Below are positions 6,661 through 14,643 of a stretch of DNA of 29,181 nucleotides, piece after piece. Every line of letters starts with the position of its first letter. Positions within the stretch are counted from its first letter, which is position 1. Where the stretch lies: the IMG/VR virus record IMGVR_UViG_3300044858_005132, positions 1-29,181 of that record; one strand, given 5' to 3'. The translations under genes and the position numbers were made by a program. Source of the DNA: a virus. The notes under the pieces were generated by a model. The model was given only the letters and a program-made list of their open reading frames with translations, did not search any database and was not told the origin of the DNA.

Positions 6661-7911
6661 AAGGGAAGTCCCCTTACTTGTGCTGAACTCGACAATAACT
6701 TTCTAGAGGCTGCTAATCGCGCCAATCATACGGGAACACAGGCAGCCAATACTATATACGACCTATCTGACACAGTGCGGGCGTTTGCATTTATTGCTGA
6801 CATGCTGGCTGATATAGCCACTCTAGAGAATGAACTAGAGGAATTACGCGACGACTTATTCGGCGATGGTGAATTACAGCAGATCATCAATAACATACAG
6901 CAGTTAGTCAATGATCTAATTAATAACCTAGCTGCTGCCGTAGGTGAGTTAACTATAATTCAGAACCTACAGACATGCTGCGATACTAACACAACTGCTA
7001 TCAGTGGTTTACAGACTCAATTTACTACATTGAGTAACCAACTAACTGCTCAGATAGCCACCATCAATGCTACGATTAACGCTTTAGACGACAAGCTTGA
7101 CCTAGAGATACCCAAGATAGTAGCATTACAGAATACTGTAGGTAGTCTACAGACACAAGTAACTAGTCTATCGAGTACTAAGGCTAATATAGATAGTCCT
7201 TACCTAACAGGCAATCCCCGCACTGTATGGCCCCCTGCTACTGACAGTATAGCTCGAGTAGACTGGGTTAACCAGGCCATAGCGGCTAGCTTCGGCCAGG
7301 CGGGCCCCCCAGTAGGTTCTATAATCATGTGGGCGGCATGGAGCTACCCTACTAATTGGATACCACTGGATGGGCGGGAGATCAGCAGGACGCAATACCC
7401 AGTACTATTCTCGATGATAGGTACTGCATACGGTAATGGTAATGGTTCTACTACCTTCAACCTCCCTAATATGCAGGCCCGCTTCCCCTTAATGATAGGT
7501 AATGGTAGGACTCAGGGATGGCTGGGTGGTGAGGAGAATGTTACTCTCAATGTTAACCAGATGCCTAATCACGGTCACGGAGTTAATGACCCTGGGCACA
7601 ATCATATAATCAGCGACAATGGCCACGAGCATAATACGGAAACCCACAGACACCGGCACGATTTCCTAACCCATACAGTAGGTAGCGAAGAAGCAACACG
7701 TCAACCTAAGAGTGGTAGCGGTGAGGACCGCCCCACAGGAACCCGTCAGACTAGTGAGGCTGAGGTTAACATTCGAGTATTCCGATCTAATGCTAACATT
7801 GGAATCAATCCCAGTGGAGCTAATATCAGTATACAGGGAACTGGAGGCGGTCAGGCACACAATAACATGCCGCCATTCATGGTTGTCGTATTCCTAATAC
7901 GCGCGCTCTAA
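6637..7911 (+). CDS. Phage tail-collar fibre protein
   Basis: 424 aa from the ATG at 6637 (MPIILSVSKGSPLTCAELDN). The in-frame start at 6490 lies inside the palindrome and would add unrelated residues. Residues about 60-190 are a long heptad-rich helix (trimeric fibre shaft: LENELEELRDDL, ISGLQTQFTTLSNQL). Residues about 226-300 form the tail-collar domain (PPVGSIIMWAAWSYP, then WIPLDGREISRTQYPVLFSM and FNLPNMQARFPLMIG), followed by a His-rich tip (NHGHGVNDPGHNHI). Collar proteins trimerise and bind the host surface. Bacterial microcystin-dependent proteins share the domain. It is transcribed against most of its neighbours. Confidence 0.9.
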   Translation: MPIILSVSKGSPLTCAELDNNFLEAANRANHTGTQAANTIYDLSDTVRAFAFIADMLADIATLENELEELRDDLFGDGELQQIINNIQQLVNDLINNLAAAVGELTIIQNLQTCCDTNTTAISGLQTQFTTLSNQLTAQIATINATINALDDKLDLEIPKIVALQNTVGSLQTQVTSLSSTKANIDSPYLTGNPRTVWPPATDSIARVDWVNQAIAASFGQAGPPVGSIIMWAAWSYPTNWIPLDGREISRTQYPVLFSMIGTAYGNGNGSTTFNLPNMQARFPLMIGNGRTQGWLGGEENVTLNVNQMPNHGHGVNDPGHNHIISDNGHEHNTETHRHRHDFLTHTVGSEEATRQPKSGSGEDRPTGTRQTSEAEVNIRVFRSNANIGINPSGANISIQGTGGGQAHNNMPPFMVVVFLIRAL

Positions 7912-9383
7912 CGACTCAGGAACTCATCTCGACCATTCTCGACTACACGTATGATGTGTGTGAGGTCGAATAGTGGATTAACGTCAGCTATACTATTGGC
8001 CCACTCATTAGCTATCACACGATAGTTGATATGCCCCCCTACTCGAGAGCGAAGCTGGCATACATAGGCCATATGCTTATGTGTGCCACCTATACAGTAT
8101 CGTATATTATGGGCTAGTGGTATACGATACTGTATAGCAGGGCCATCTAGTGTCTCGTAATATTTATCCAGCACCTCCTTATAACGCTCAGCTATAGGGA
8201 GGTCTTCTATATAGAGTGGTAGAGTATAACCAGTATCTCCCCCTAATAGCTCTACATTAGTTAGAGCAGGAAAGTACCGCCATATACTACGGTGACGATT
8301 GAAGTCGCGGGCCGCACCCACATCCATATAACCACTCATGTACATATGCGGTGCATTAAACTGAGTGGGTAATCTATCGTAATGCCGCCACTTAGTCAGC
8401 TCTTCTCGCAGCGTAACTAGTCGTCTTATACTAGTAGATAGGACTAGGCCCGGCCGATACACATCATTCTGGAGTAATAGAGCTAGGTTACCAATGATAT
8501 CGCAGTCTGGCTCCTGTACAATTACTAGCTTCGAGCTATAATACTCGCCATCTATACTAGCAATGAAGGGTGACTGAGCCGCCCGCGCCATATTGACTAG
8601 ACTAGCGCTTAGGTCATGCCGGGCCTCTGCGTGACGTATGAGCCCAGGGGCGCCTGCTACGTAGCCCTGGGCCTCTAGCTCAGGACAACCACCCAGCAGC
8701 TGCTTCAGCATGTGCCCTATAGTACTGTATAACTCATCGGGCCCCGAGTTAAATTGATTACTCAGTAGATCACTGATGAATCGACTCCACGTCTCGGCAT
8801 CCGATGTGATACCCACACTAGTGCGGGCTCCCATAGGTAATAGATAACGCGTACAGTCCAGCGTACGGGCATCCAGCGCCTGTACCTGGCGTTTATCGCT
8901 CATGTCTACGCTGTAAGCGCGGGCCAATGCCTCTCGAGTGGGCTCATAGAGCTCTTCATATGCGCTGAATAGATAGTCCATTGACTCATCATAAGACTCA
9001 TTACCCACTCTATAGTAATCCCCTATCTTCTGATAACGAGTACTGCGTTCTTGCCCTGCTCCTAGAGGCATAGTATTGAACAGATAGAACGCAAACCATA
9101 GGGGAATACCTTCAAAGCACACCGATAACGTGGCCAGGCCCTGTACACTACCGTGACCATAATTATAGAATATATTATGAAGACGTTTATCCGCATCTAC
9201 TCCCCGCGCCTCATCGAGTAGATTCTCTACTGACTCAGCGCTGCGAGAATATCGTGCCATAGTATAGGCTATAGTGGCCTCATACCTCTGCCCCGGGCGG
9301 GCCACAGGACAGAATACCTTAATATTACGCTCAGTATCAGTAATACAGGCAAGTCCTAATTGATTATCATAATTATAATTCAC
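7908..9383 (-). CDS. thyX: Flavin-dependent thymidylate synthase, double-length ThyX
   Basis: 491 aa, about twice a normal ThyX (220-250 aa). GTG start at 9383 with an AGGA eight bases upstream. It looks like a tandem of two ThyX folds. The N-half has GHGSVQG (76-82) and QERSTRYQKIGDYY (111-124), then LPMGARTSVGITSDAETW (182-199). The C-half has RDFNRHRSIWRYF (359-371), then IPLAHNIRY and CQLRSRVGGH. The classic RHRxxSxNxxSxRY motif is divided: SxRY is in the first half and RHR in the second. ThyX makes dTMP from dUMP with FAD and methylenetetrahydrofolate, so in a phage it would feed DNA synthesis. Its 3' end overlaps the convergent collar gene by 4 bp. Confidence 0.85.
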   Translation of the reverse strand: MNYNYDNQLGLACITDTERNIKVFCPVARPGQRYEATIAYTMARYSRSAESVENLLDEARGVDADKRLHNIFYNYGHGSVQGLATLSVCFEGIPLWFAFYLFNTMPLGAGQERSTRYQKIGDYYRVGNESYDESMDYLFSAYEELYEPTREALARAYSVDMSDKRQVQALDARTLDCTRYLLPMGARTSVGITSDAETWSRFISDLLSNQFNSGPDELYSTIGHMLKQLLGGCPELEAQGYVAGAPGLIRHAEARHDLSASLVNMARAAQSPFIASIDGEYYSSKLVIVQEPDCDIIGNLALLLQNDVYRPGLVLSTSIRRLVTLREELTKWRHYDRLPTQFNAPHMYMSGYMDVGAARDFNRHRSIWRYFPALTNVELLGGDTGYTLPLYIEDLPIAERYKEVLDKYYETLDGPAIQYRIPLAHNIRYCIGGTHKHMAYVCQLRSRVGGHINYRVIANEWANSIADVNPLFDLTHIIRVVENGRDEFLSR

Positions 9384-9440
9384 CTACAAAGTCCTCGTGA
9401 ATAAATATAAAACTAGAAGCACTTAAACACTAACTTAAGA

Positions 9441-10169
9441 ATGTATTTAAAGGCATTAATTAATCTGAAGGATGCCCCATTAAACATGAATGTACCACAG
9501 AATGATAAGGCCTACACTATTCACTTAGCTCCGCACACTCTGGTTAAAGAAGCTATACCGCAGGTCACTGATTTCCTATGGCAGAACACGTTTAGTCTGA
9601 CTCTATTTATTATAATCTTTATTGGGCGATGGATATTCCGCAATCAGATAGAGCGTAGGTACGCTATACAAGATCTGATACGCCATGTTAGCACTATAGA
9701 TAAGGACATCTATATCCTTGATCTACTCAACCAGATACGGATTACAACGGCGGCCGATAGAGTCTTACTCCACCAGTTCCATAATCCTGGTCGCAGTATA
9801 TCTGGTCTTAAGTTTCTCAAGATGACGTGTACTCATGAGAGTCTAGCCCCTGGTATTAGCAGTATAGCTAATCTCTATAGGCAGGTATTAATTAGCGACC
9901 ATTGCTATGACCTGCCTACTCTAGTGCAACACGCTAGTAGCCGATCCTTCATGAAGACTGATGCTAACTCTACACTGCTTAGCTTTAAGCAGCGGGCCCA
10001 CCTAGATATCATAGGAGTGCGGCATCTATACCAGCAACTACTATTAGATGAGGATAGCCCTATAGCTATCATTAGCGTTCACTTCATAGGGGAGGGGGGT
10101 ACAGCTATGGATACCACGCAGGTGAATGATATAGTTAATATAGTGACCTATAATCTACTTGCTATCTAA
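9441..10169 (+). CDS. Membrane-anchored GAF-like phage protein
   Basis: 242 aa. A single membrane helix (FSLTLFIIIFIGRWIF, about residues 51-66) is followed by a basic stretch and a soluble domain with AADRVLLHQFHNPGRSISGL (about 103-122). That motif resembles the GAF-like, membrane-tethered proteins I recall from phages (ADRVxLxQFHNG). Ligand and role are unknown; it sits near possible lysis or membrane genes. An alternative start at MNVPQN (9486) would keep the helix. It is divergent from thyX across 57 bp. Confidence 0.6.
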   Translation: MYLKALINLKDAPLNMNVPQNDKAYTIHLAPHTLVKEAIPQVTDFLWQNTFSLTLFIIIFIGRWIFRNQIERRYAIQDLIRHVSTIDKDIYILDLLNQIRITTAADRVLLHQFHNPGRSISGLKFLKMTCTHESLAPGISSIANLYRQVLISDHCYDLPTLVQHASSRSFMKTDANSTLLSFKQRAHLDIIGVRHLYQQLLLDEDSPIAIISVHFIGEGGTAMDTTQVNDIVNIVTYNLLAI

Positions 10170-10319
10170 TAAACGTTGCTGTTTCTTCTCAGCGAGCCGC
10201 TGTTGGGCCTTCAGCCCACCTCGACGACCTATCTCTCTCATATGTTCTTTATTCTGGGCTGTCTTCTCACCACCGCGGCGCCCCATACTAGACGCTGTAT
10301 CTGAATTAAACTTAGCCAT
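10155..10319 (-). CDS. Small basic KGG/RGG-motif protein
   Basis: 54 aa starting MAKFNSDTASSMGRRGG, with a second GRRGGLKAQQ unit after a short spacer. It resembles the small stress-related or DNA-associated KGG-motif proteins found in bacteria and phages (repeated G(K/R)(K/R)GG). It is very basic and may bind nucleic acid. The 3' end overlaps the convergent GAF-like gene by 15 bp. No strong Shine-Dalgarno precedes the ATG. The twin motif and the spacing to its neighbour support it as a real gene. Confidence 0.6.
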   Translation of the reverse strand: MAKFNSDTASSMGRRGGEKTAQNKEHMREIGRRGGLKAQQRLAEKKQQRLLDSK

Positions 10320-10377
10320 AGTTATCTAATTAATGTGATTAGGTAGGTAGCCAGAATCAAATATAGGATAAACGTAG

Positions 10378-10400
10378 GTTGGGCTTCATGTCAGCCCAAC
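10378..10400. terminator. Stem-loop in the 10.32-10.53 kb gap
   Basis: GTTGGGCT-TCATGTC-AGCCCAAC is a perfect 8-bp stem. No U-tract follows on either strand, so it may be a rho-independent-like pause site or processing hairpin rather than a full terminator. The rest of the ~210-bp gap shows nothing I can name. Confidence 0.4.
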
Positions 10401-10531
10401 ACTCGTGTAAGCTAATCGCTAACCTATCATACAAATAATTGTGCCCCCTACCTAAGTAAATTACTATGACTGTGAACATGGCATTATGTGGGCGACTTCC
10501 TAATTAGGCTCACTAAGTGCCAAGCCAGTTG

Positions 10532-10891
10532 TTACTTATCGCCTAGTCCTTCAGTTTTGGAATTAATAGAAGTTGATGGATTATTAACTAGGCCTATTAG
10601 CCGAACCAAGTCTAATCCTTCAGTTTTGGAATTAGAGGTTGATGGATTAGTCGGTGGACTAACTAATTGAGTAATTGGTGATACGAGGTCTGCGATAGCC
10701 CGCCACGCGTGCCACAGGCCCAACACACAGAGTACATCGCCGAGGCCCAACACCCCCGCTGCGTAAACAAGGCGGCCAACAATAACCGCCAGACTATAGA
10801 CTAATAACAAGCCGATAGTTACAAGCAGTGTACGGAACTGCACCTTGCCGAGTTTTTCCAATAGATAATTGATGATATCCATAATAGTCAA
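10532..10891 (-). CDS. Two-helix membrane protein, holin candidate
   Basis: 119 aa. Two hydrophobic segments (FRTLLVTIGLLLVYSLAVIV, about 19-38, and GVLGLGDVLCVLGLWHAWRA, about 46-65) are followed by a soluble tail containing two copies of NPSTS-NSKTEGL. Size, two membrane helices and location in a phage module fit a class II holin, but no endolysin gene is next to it, so this is only a suggestion. The C-terminal repeat is a recent DNA duplication. Confidence 0.5.
   Translation of the reverse strand: MTIMDIINYLLEKLGKVQFRTLLVTIGLLLVYSLAVIVGRLVYAAGVLGLGDVLCVLGLWHAWRAIADLVSPITQLVSPPTNPSTSNSKTEGLDLVRLIGLVNNPSTSINSKTEGLGDK
10543..10651. repeat. Imperfect direct repeat in the membrane-protein tail
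   Basis: Two ~35-bp copies share CCTTCAGTTTTGGAATTA and GTTGATGGATTA, about 70 bp apart and in frame. They encode the repeated NPSTS-NSKTEGL segment. They appear young because the shared blocks are identical. Confidence 0.75.
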
Positions 10892-10922
10892 TAAGTTGTA
10901 ATTGTGGTTTACGGGAACAATA

Positions 10923-11729
10923 CTATTCTACAAGCTGGATTACTGCTTCTAGCTGTGATTCTACTAACTCAGCGTGTTCTAGTTGCTTTAACTTCTTCGC
11001 TATGTATAACTGACCTTTAGCCGTTATAACAGTAACGCTATCAAAGATACCAGGTTGATGGGGGCGCTCCTTACGGAACACCTCTGCTCTAGTAGCTAAT
11101 ATATGCCGCTGATAGGGTAACCGACTTGGCTTCATCATAATAAAGCGAATGTCACGCAACATATCGAAGAACGTTGTACGACCTACACCATAGGCTATAG
11201 CTAAATCTCCTATTAGGACAGCATCGGCGTCGCTGACTGTCAACGTCTCTGCTAATTTAACCAGTGGGGCCTGTTCTTCTAAGGTAGCACTAACTTGCTC
11301 TAAGGTAGCATTAGTTTGTTCTAATTCTAAGGCCAGACGCCCCGCCTCTAATAAGGCCTCACCATAAGTAGTAGGAATGTTGTTAACAGAATAGCGGCCA
11401 GTCTTGCGAATGGTGGGTATTACCTCTTGCACTATCCAATCCTGGAATGACTCTGCCTGTGGTTTACGACTGGTAAGTACTAATCTATATAAGCCAGATT
11501 CTGAAATGGCTGCTATATATTGGTTTGAGACTGACCCTAAGTATTGTTTAGGGTCAACTAATTGTTTTTCATACTCCTTTAACCGACCTAGAGCAACCGA
11601 TGTATTAGTGTGTTCGAGAACAGCGCAAACGTCGGCTGCTATAAACCAGGGCTCATTATCAATGATTATAACGCGGATTCCCTGGTTGTTAAAGTTAAAG
11701 GTAGGTAATTGAGTCTGGCTGCATCTCAT
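10923..11729 (-). CDS. BRO-N / ANT phage antirepressor
   Basis: 268 aa. Residues about 12-110 are a BRO-N domain (IRVIIIDNEPWFIAADVCAV, then ISESGLYRLVLTSRKPQAES and FQDWIVQEVIPTIRKTGRYS). A short coiled linker follows (LEQTNATLEQVSATLEEQ). Residues about 155-268 are a KilA-C/ANT-type domain (SDADAVLIGDLAIAYGVGRT onwards). Proteins of this build are phage antirepressors or DNA-binding regulators of the lysis-lysogeny choice. The start overlaps the stop of the 61-aa gene (ATGA), so the two are coupled. Confidence 0.9.
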   Translation of the reverse strand: MRCSQTQLPTFNFNNQGIRVIIIDNEPWFIAADVCAVLEHTNTSVALGRLKEYEKQLVDPKQYLGSVSNQYIAAISESGLYRLVLTSRKPQAESFQDWIVQEVIPTIRKTGRYSVNNIPTTYGEALLEAGRLALELEQTNATLEQVSATLEEQAPLVKLAETLTVSDADAVLIGDLAIAYGVGRTTFFDMLRDIRFIMMKPSRLPYQRHILATRAEVFRKERPHQPGIFDSVTVITAKGQLYIAKKLKQLEHAELVESQLEAVIQLVE

Positions 11730-11911
11730 TTTTGATCCTGTTGCTGTTGATAATGATCAAAGTTTTGGGCTAAATCTTTTGGTAGTTTTGCCCATTCTTC
11801 ATTGGGAATTTTAGCAGAAAGTCGAGCCGCTAATTCCCAGATTGGTTCTGCATTATAGTCAAATTTAATATTCGCTAAATAGAAACTCTCGATAGGTGTT
11901 TGATTATTCAT
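11726..11911 (-). CDS. Small acidic protein coupled to the antirepressor
   Basis: 61 aa (MNNQTPIESFYLANIKFDYN to YQQQQDQK). Its stop overlaps the ATG of the BRO-type gene by four bases, so they form a two-gene unit. No recognised domain. The C-terminal QQQQDQK suggests a flexible tail. A small partner or regulator of the antirepressor is possible but unsupported by any motif. Confidence 0.55.
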   Translation of the reverse strand: MNNQTPIESFYLANIKFDYNAEPIWELAARLSAKIPNEEWAKLPKDLAQNFDHYQQQQDQK

Positions 11912-12029
11912 ATGCTTCGTGCTTTGCAGGCAACTGCCTTCACCATTACTGGTGATGCCATACCTAATATATATTTACTCGGTAATGGATAAATTTAAGA
12001 AGGTTAAATGTTGCACAATAAGTTAATAA

Positions 12030-12048
12030 CCCCGCACGGAACACGGGG
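12030..12048 (-). terminator. Intrinsic-type terminator after the phosphatase gene
   Basis: On the minus strand CCCCG-TGTTCCGTG-CGGGG is followed by TTATTAACTT. It lies 25 bp past the phosphatase stop. The U-tract is imperfect. The remaining ~120 bp up to 11911 hold the leader of the 61-aa gene. Confidence 0.5.
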
Positions 12049-12072
12049 CTATATTAATAACAGCGTATGCGA

Positions 12073-13227
12073 CTAGGCTAAAGCCTTAACCAGATGAGGC
12101 ACGTTTCTTCTAACGCTACTTTTTGTATTTTGTATCGCAGACGCAATGGGATTAAGGCGCATAGTATTACGCGCGGAGTTCACATTCTCTGTGGATATGA
12201 ATTGACAGGTAGAGCCCATGACATGAGCTGCTGTTAGATAACAGCCTAGGAAGGCCCCTGTATCAATCATGGCGCGATTATTAATTAGTAGCGGATGCTT
12301 AGTAGTGACATGACCATTAACAACTAATGGCCAGTTGGGCTGACCATTGAAGTACGGATATAGTACCTCGTCTACGCTGGTATTCTGCTTATCGGCCTGA
12401 CCTCGAATACTGGGTAGGTGAATCTGTCTCTGTATAGAGATAGGGTCAGACTTGCCTACATACTTATAGTCGCAAGGAGAGTGGTGAACAGCAGAGGTAC
12501 GACTATGGGATACGAGGTAGGGCACACTCTCTTTATAGATTGCAATAAACATATTACGCTGCATGCGATTAGCCCTAACTGTAGGGAGATAATCGAAGTA
12601 GCGACTATTAGGCTTCACATCATCTATGTGCTGCATAATATATAGTTCGTGATTACCTAGTACGACCTTGAAGTCAGGGTGACCTAGGTTAGAGTACACG
12701 AATCTAATAACGTCAGCAGAGCTGGGGCCCTTATTCACTAGGTCTCCGTTGAGCACTAATTGCATAGGGTAATAAGTAATCTCATCCCCTGCAAATAAGA
12801 AGCCCGCCTTTCTAAGTAGTGCACGCAGATGGCCGTAACAACCATGAATATCCCCTACTACTAGGGCCTCATCATTCATAGTGTAGTGAGGCACTTGCTC
12901 TACACTAAGCGCTATATCTTCCTGCTGTTCTATAAGATGACTGAGCTCAACCCCTGTGCTGCTCTCGGCATTGAATAGTATTTCTCCTACGCCGTAGTGA
13001 TGGCAGCCCGCCATCATTATAACCTGATAGGCCTCTTCTTGATTCTTAATTTCTACTAGCACATGGTGCGCTGAGAGAGAGCCAGGATACGATATCGTAT
13101 TCTCTAGTAGATGAGGGCCCTCTACATAAAGGGCCCCTACTTCATGAGCGGCCCTCATTAATATCTTCTTCTTTTGTGAATATGGCCTCACAACCATATA
13201 TACGGTGTGAGCCTTCATGTTAATCAT
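12073..13227 (-). CDS. Calcineurin-like metallophosphatase with extra N-terminal domain
   Basis: 384 aa. Start at 13227 is supported by GGAG eight bases upstream. Residues 1-115 are an unknown alpha/beta domain (VYMVVRPYSQKKKILM). The catalytic PPP-type core follows: GDIHGCYGH (125-133), GDLVNKGP (161-168), GNHE (191-194), and NGHVTTKHP toward the end. These supply the di-metal ligands. It resembles phage lambda-type Ser/Thr phosphatases and ApaH/PrpE enzymes. The substrate could be phosphoproteins or dinucleotides. The N-terminal extension is unusual for the lambda type and may give specificity. Confidence 0.85.
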   Translation of the reverse strand: MINMKAHTVYMVVRPYSQKKKILMRAAHEVGALYVEGPHLLENTISYPGSLSAHHVLVEIKNQEEAYQVIMMAGCHHYGVGEILFNAESSTGVELSHLIEQQEDIALSVEQVPHYTMNDEALVVGDIHGCYGHLRALLRKAGFLFAGDEITYYPMQLVLNGDLVNKGPSSADVIRFVYSNLGHPDFKVVLGNHELYIMQHIDDVKPNSRYFDYLPTVRANRMQRNMFIAIYKESVPYLVSHSRTSAVHHSPCDYKYVGKSDPISIQRQIHLPSIRGQADKQNTSVDEVLYPYFNGQPNWPLVVNGHVTTKHPLLINNRAMIDTGAFLGCYLTAAHVMGSTCQFISTENVNSARNTMRLNPIASAIQNTKSSVRRNVPHLVKALA

Positions 13228-13302
13228 GGCTATACTCCAATTGTGTGATTGATCTTGTGTACCACAGAAAGTCGCCTGATAGTGAGGTTAATATTAATTT
13301 GA

Positions 13303-13659
13303 CTAACGCCCCTCGGCCGACTGCACAGTTAATGCTTTTTCAAAATAAAGCTCATATTTCTTCAAGGCTTTTGCCAATTTTGACTCCACCAGCTTCTCAG
13401 CATAAAATTCGGCAGCTTGAGTAACCAGAGATATATAAGCAGATTTACTAATTTCGCCTGTAGTATATAAGCGTCTAGAATAAGACAAAAAGCCTTTTAA
13501 GAAATGCCAATCTATCTCCTCAATTTTGACGTCAGATAAAGACTCTAGGTGTTGGCGAAAAGCCTCTTCCTGCATAAGCAAGTCATAATATGCGAGTCTT
13601 GACTGAGCCTCGCAGGACACTTTTTCTAACAATAATTTCCTTTTGTCTTTAGAAGACAT
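13303..13659 (-). CDS. Helical protein, function unknown
   Basis: 118 aa from the ATG at 13659 (MSSKDKRKLLLEKVS). This start is chosen because GGGAGG lies seven bases upstream; a start five codons earlier would overlap that site. Almost fully helical and charged (EEAFRQHLESLSDVKIEEID, ESKLAKALKKYELYFEKAL). No domain recognised. It lies in a stretch where neighbouring genes are duplicated or broken. Confidence 0.55.
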   Translation of the reverse strand: MSSKDKRKLLLEKVSCEAQSRLAYYDLLMQEEAFRQHLESLSDVKIEEIDWHFLKGFLSYSRRLYTTGEISKSAYISLVTQAAEFYAEKLVESKLAKALKKYELYFEKALTVQSAEGR

Positions 13660-13758
13660 AATAATCCCTCCCATTCTCGCTAGGTTATTTAGTATTAAAG
13701 AACTGTTTAGTGACAGTAATTCTTATTTCAATACCTCAAGGCCCGTGACAACTTAAAG

Positions 13759-14028
13759 CTACGACTCTTTTGTCAAGGGGCTTTGAGGATAATGGTAGAT
13801 GCTACTTAGGCGATTACTAACGTATAGATATAGATAGTTATCAATATGTCTAGGAACATTATCTACATTGTGCATAATTTTGCAAGTATAAGATAACATT
13901 GCATATTCACTCTTCTTGATACGAGGTTCTATACCTGGGTACCTATGGTATATTTCTTGCATGGCTTTAATCACAGTTTACATATCTAACAAATCAAGCA
14001 ATATTAATTGATGGGTCGTGTAATTCAC
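13759..14028 (-). pseudogene. Broken copy of the 109-aa gene
   Basis: This stretch repeats the coding sequence at 14211-14540. Compared with that copy, the codon CAA after LLDLLDM is TAA here, a nonsense change that separates THQLILLDLLDM from the downstream VIKAMQEIYHRYPGIEPRIK. The 5' part (about the first 40 codons) is missing, and the 3' end differs (YLYLYVSNRLSS). An open frame of 71 codons remains from an internal start, but it is unlikely to be a full protein. Confidence 0.65.
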
Positions 14029-14092
14029 TAGACTTCTTACAGAAGTCTTAAGTCGATCCTTGTACGGCAACATTTTTGAAGATTATCAACTA

Positions 14093-14205
14093 CTAATAAA
14101 CCCAGCAAGCTAGTTGTTTACTCACTTCTACACCTTCAATAGTGGCAGCGAACAGTTCACTTGCAATATTAAACGTATAGATAACCCCCACATTCAAAGT
14201 AAATA
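14093..14205 (-). other. Gene fragment or unlisted small ORF
   Basis: A minus frame reads QIDQLFTLNVGVIYTFNIAS and continues ELFAATIEGVEVSKQLACWV before a stop. It looks protein-like but has no ATG; the nearest Shine-Dalgarno (AAGGAG) lies about 10 bases before VIQQIDQL. It could be the remnant of a gene that once followed the 109-aa gene. Confidence 0.3.
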
Positions 14206-14210
14206 ATTGG

Positions 14211-14540
14211 TCAATCTGTTGTATAACGTAAACTCCTTAGATAGTTACCAATATGTCTAGGAACATCATCTACATTGTACATAATTACACACAATATATA
14301 AGATAACATTGCATAGTCACTCTTCTTGATACGAGGCTCTATATCTGGGTACCTATGGTATATTTCTTGCATGGCTTTAGTCACAGTTTGCATATCTAAC
14401 AAATCAAGCAATATCAATTGATGGGTTGTGTAGCCCATTGTATCAATAATCTTAATACCGTGGATGCTCTTTCTAACTATTCTATAATTAGGGGCCTCGT
14501 CAGGCCTGACTAAATAATCAATAGCCTGTATATATTTCAT
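14211..14540 (-). CDS. 109-aa protein, function unknown (intact copy)
   Basis: Starts MKYIQAIDYLVRPDEAPNYR and contains MQEIYHRYPDIEPRIKKSDY. No domain recognised. The ATG overlaps the stop of a duplicated 3' end of the 163-aa gene (ATGA at 14537-14540), which shows that this gene once directly followed the 163-aa gene. A damaged second copy lies downstream at 13759-14028. Confidence 0.6.
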   Translation of the reverse strand: MKYIQAIDYLVRPDEAPNYRIVRKSIHGIKIIDTMGYTTHQLILLDLLDMQTVTKAMQEIYHRYPDIEPRIKKSDYAMLSYILCVIMYNVDDVPRHIGNYLRSLRYTTD

Positions 14541-14549
14541 AGTAGGATG

Positions 14550-14597
14550 TCAAGTAATGTATTGATGCCCTCAATGATGCAGCTGAGGGCATCGGCC
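14550..14597. repeat. 48-bp direct repeat, copy 1 (duplicated 3' end of the 163-aa gene)
   Basis: It matches 15598-15645 at 43 of 48 positions. On the minus strand it encodes ADALSCIIEGINTLLDI, the end of the 163-aa protein, though the gene itself lies a kilobase upstream. Together the two copies bracket the FGE pseudogene. Confidence 0.85.
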
Positions 14598-14643
14598 ACC
14601 TAATTTTTGCAAGTCTGTTGGCACTAAGTTAAATTCCTTTTTG

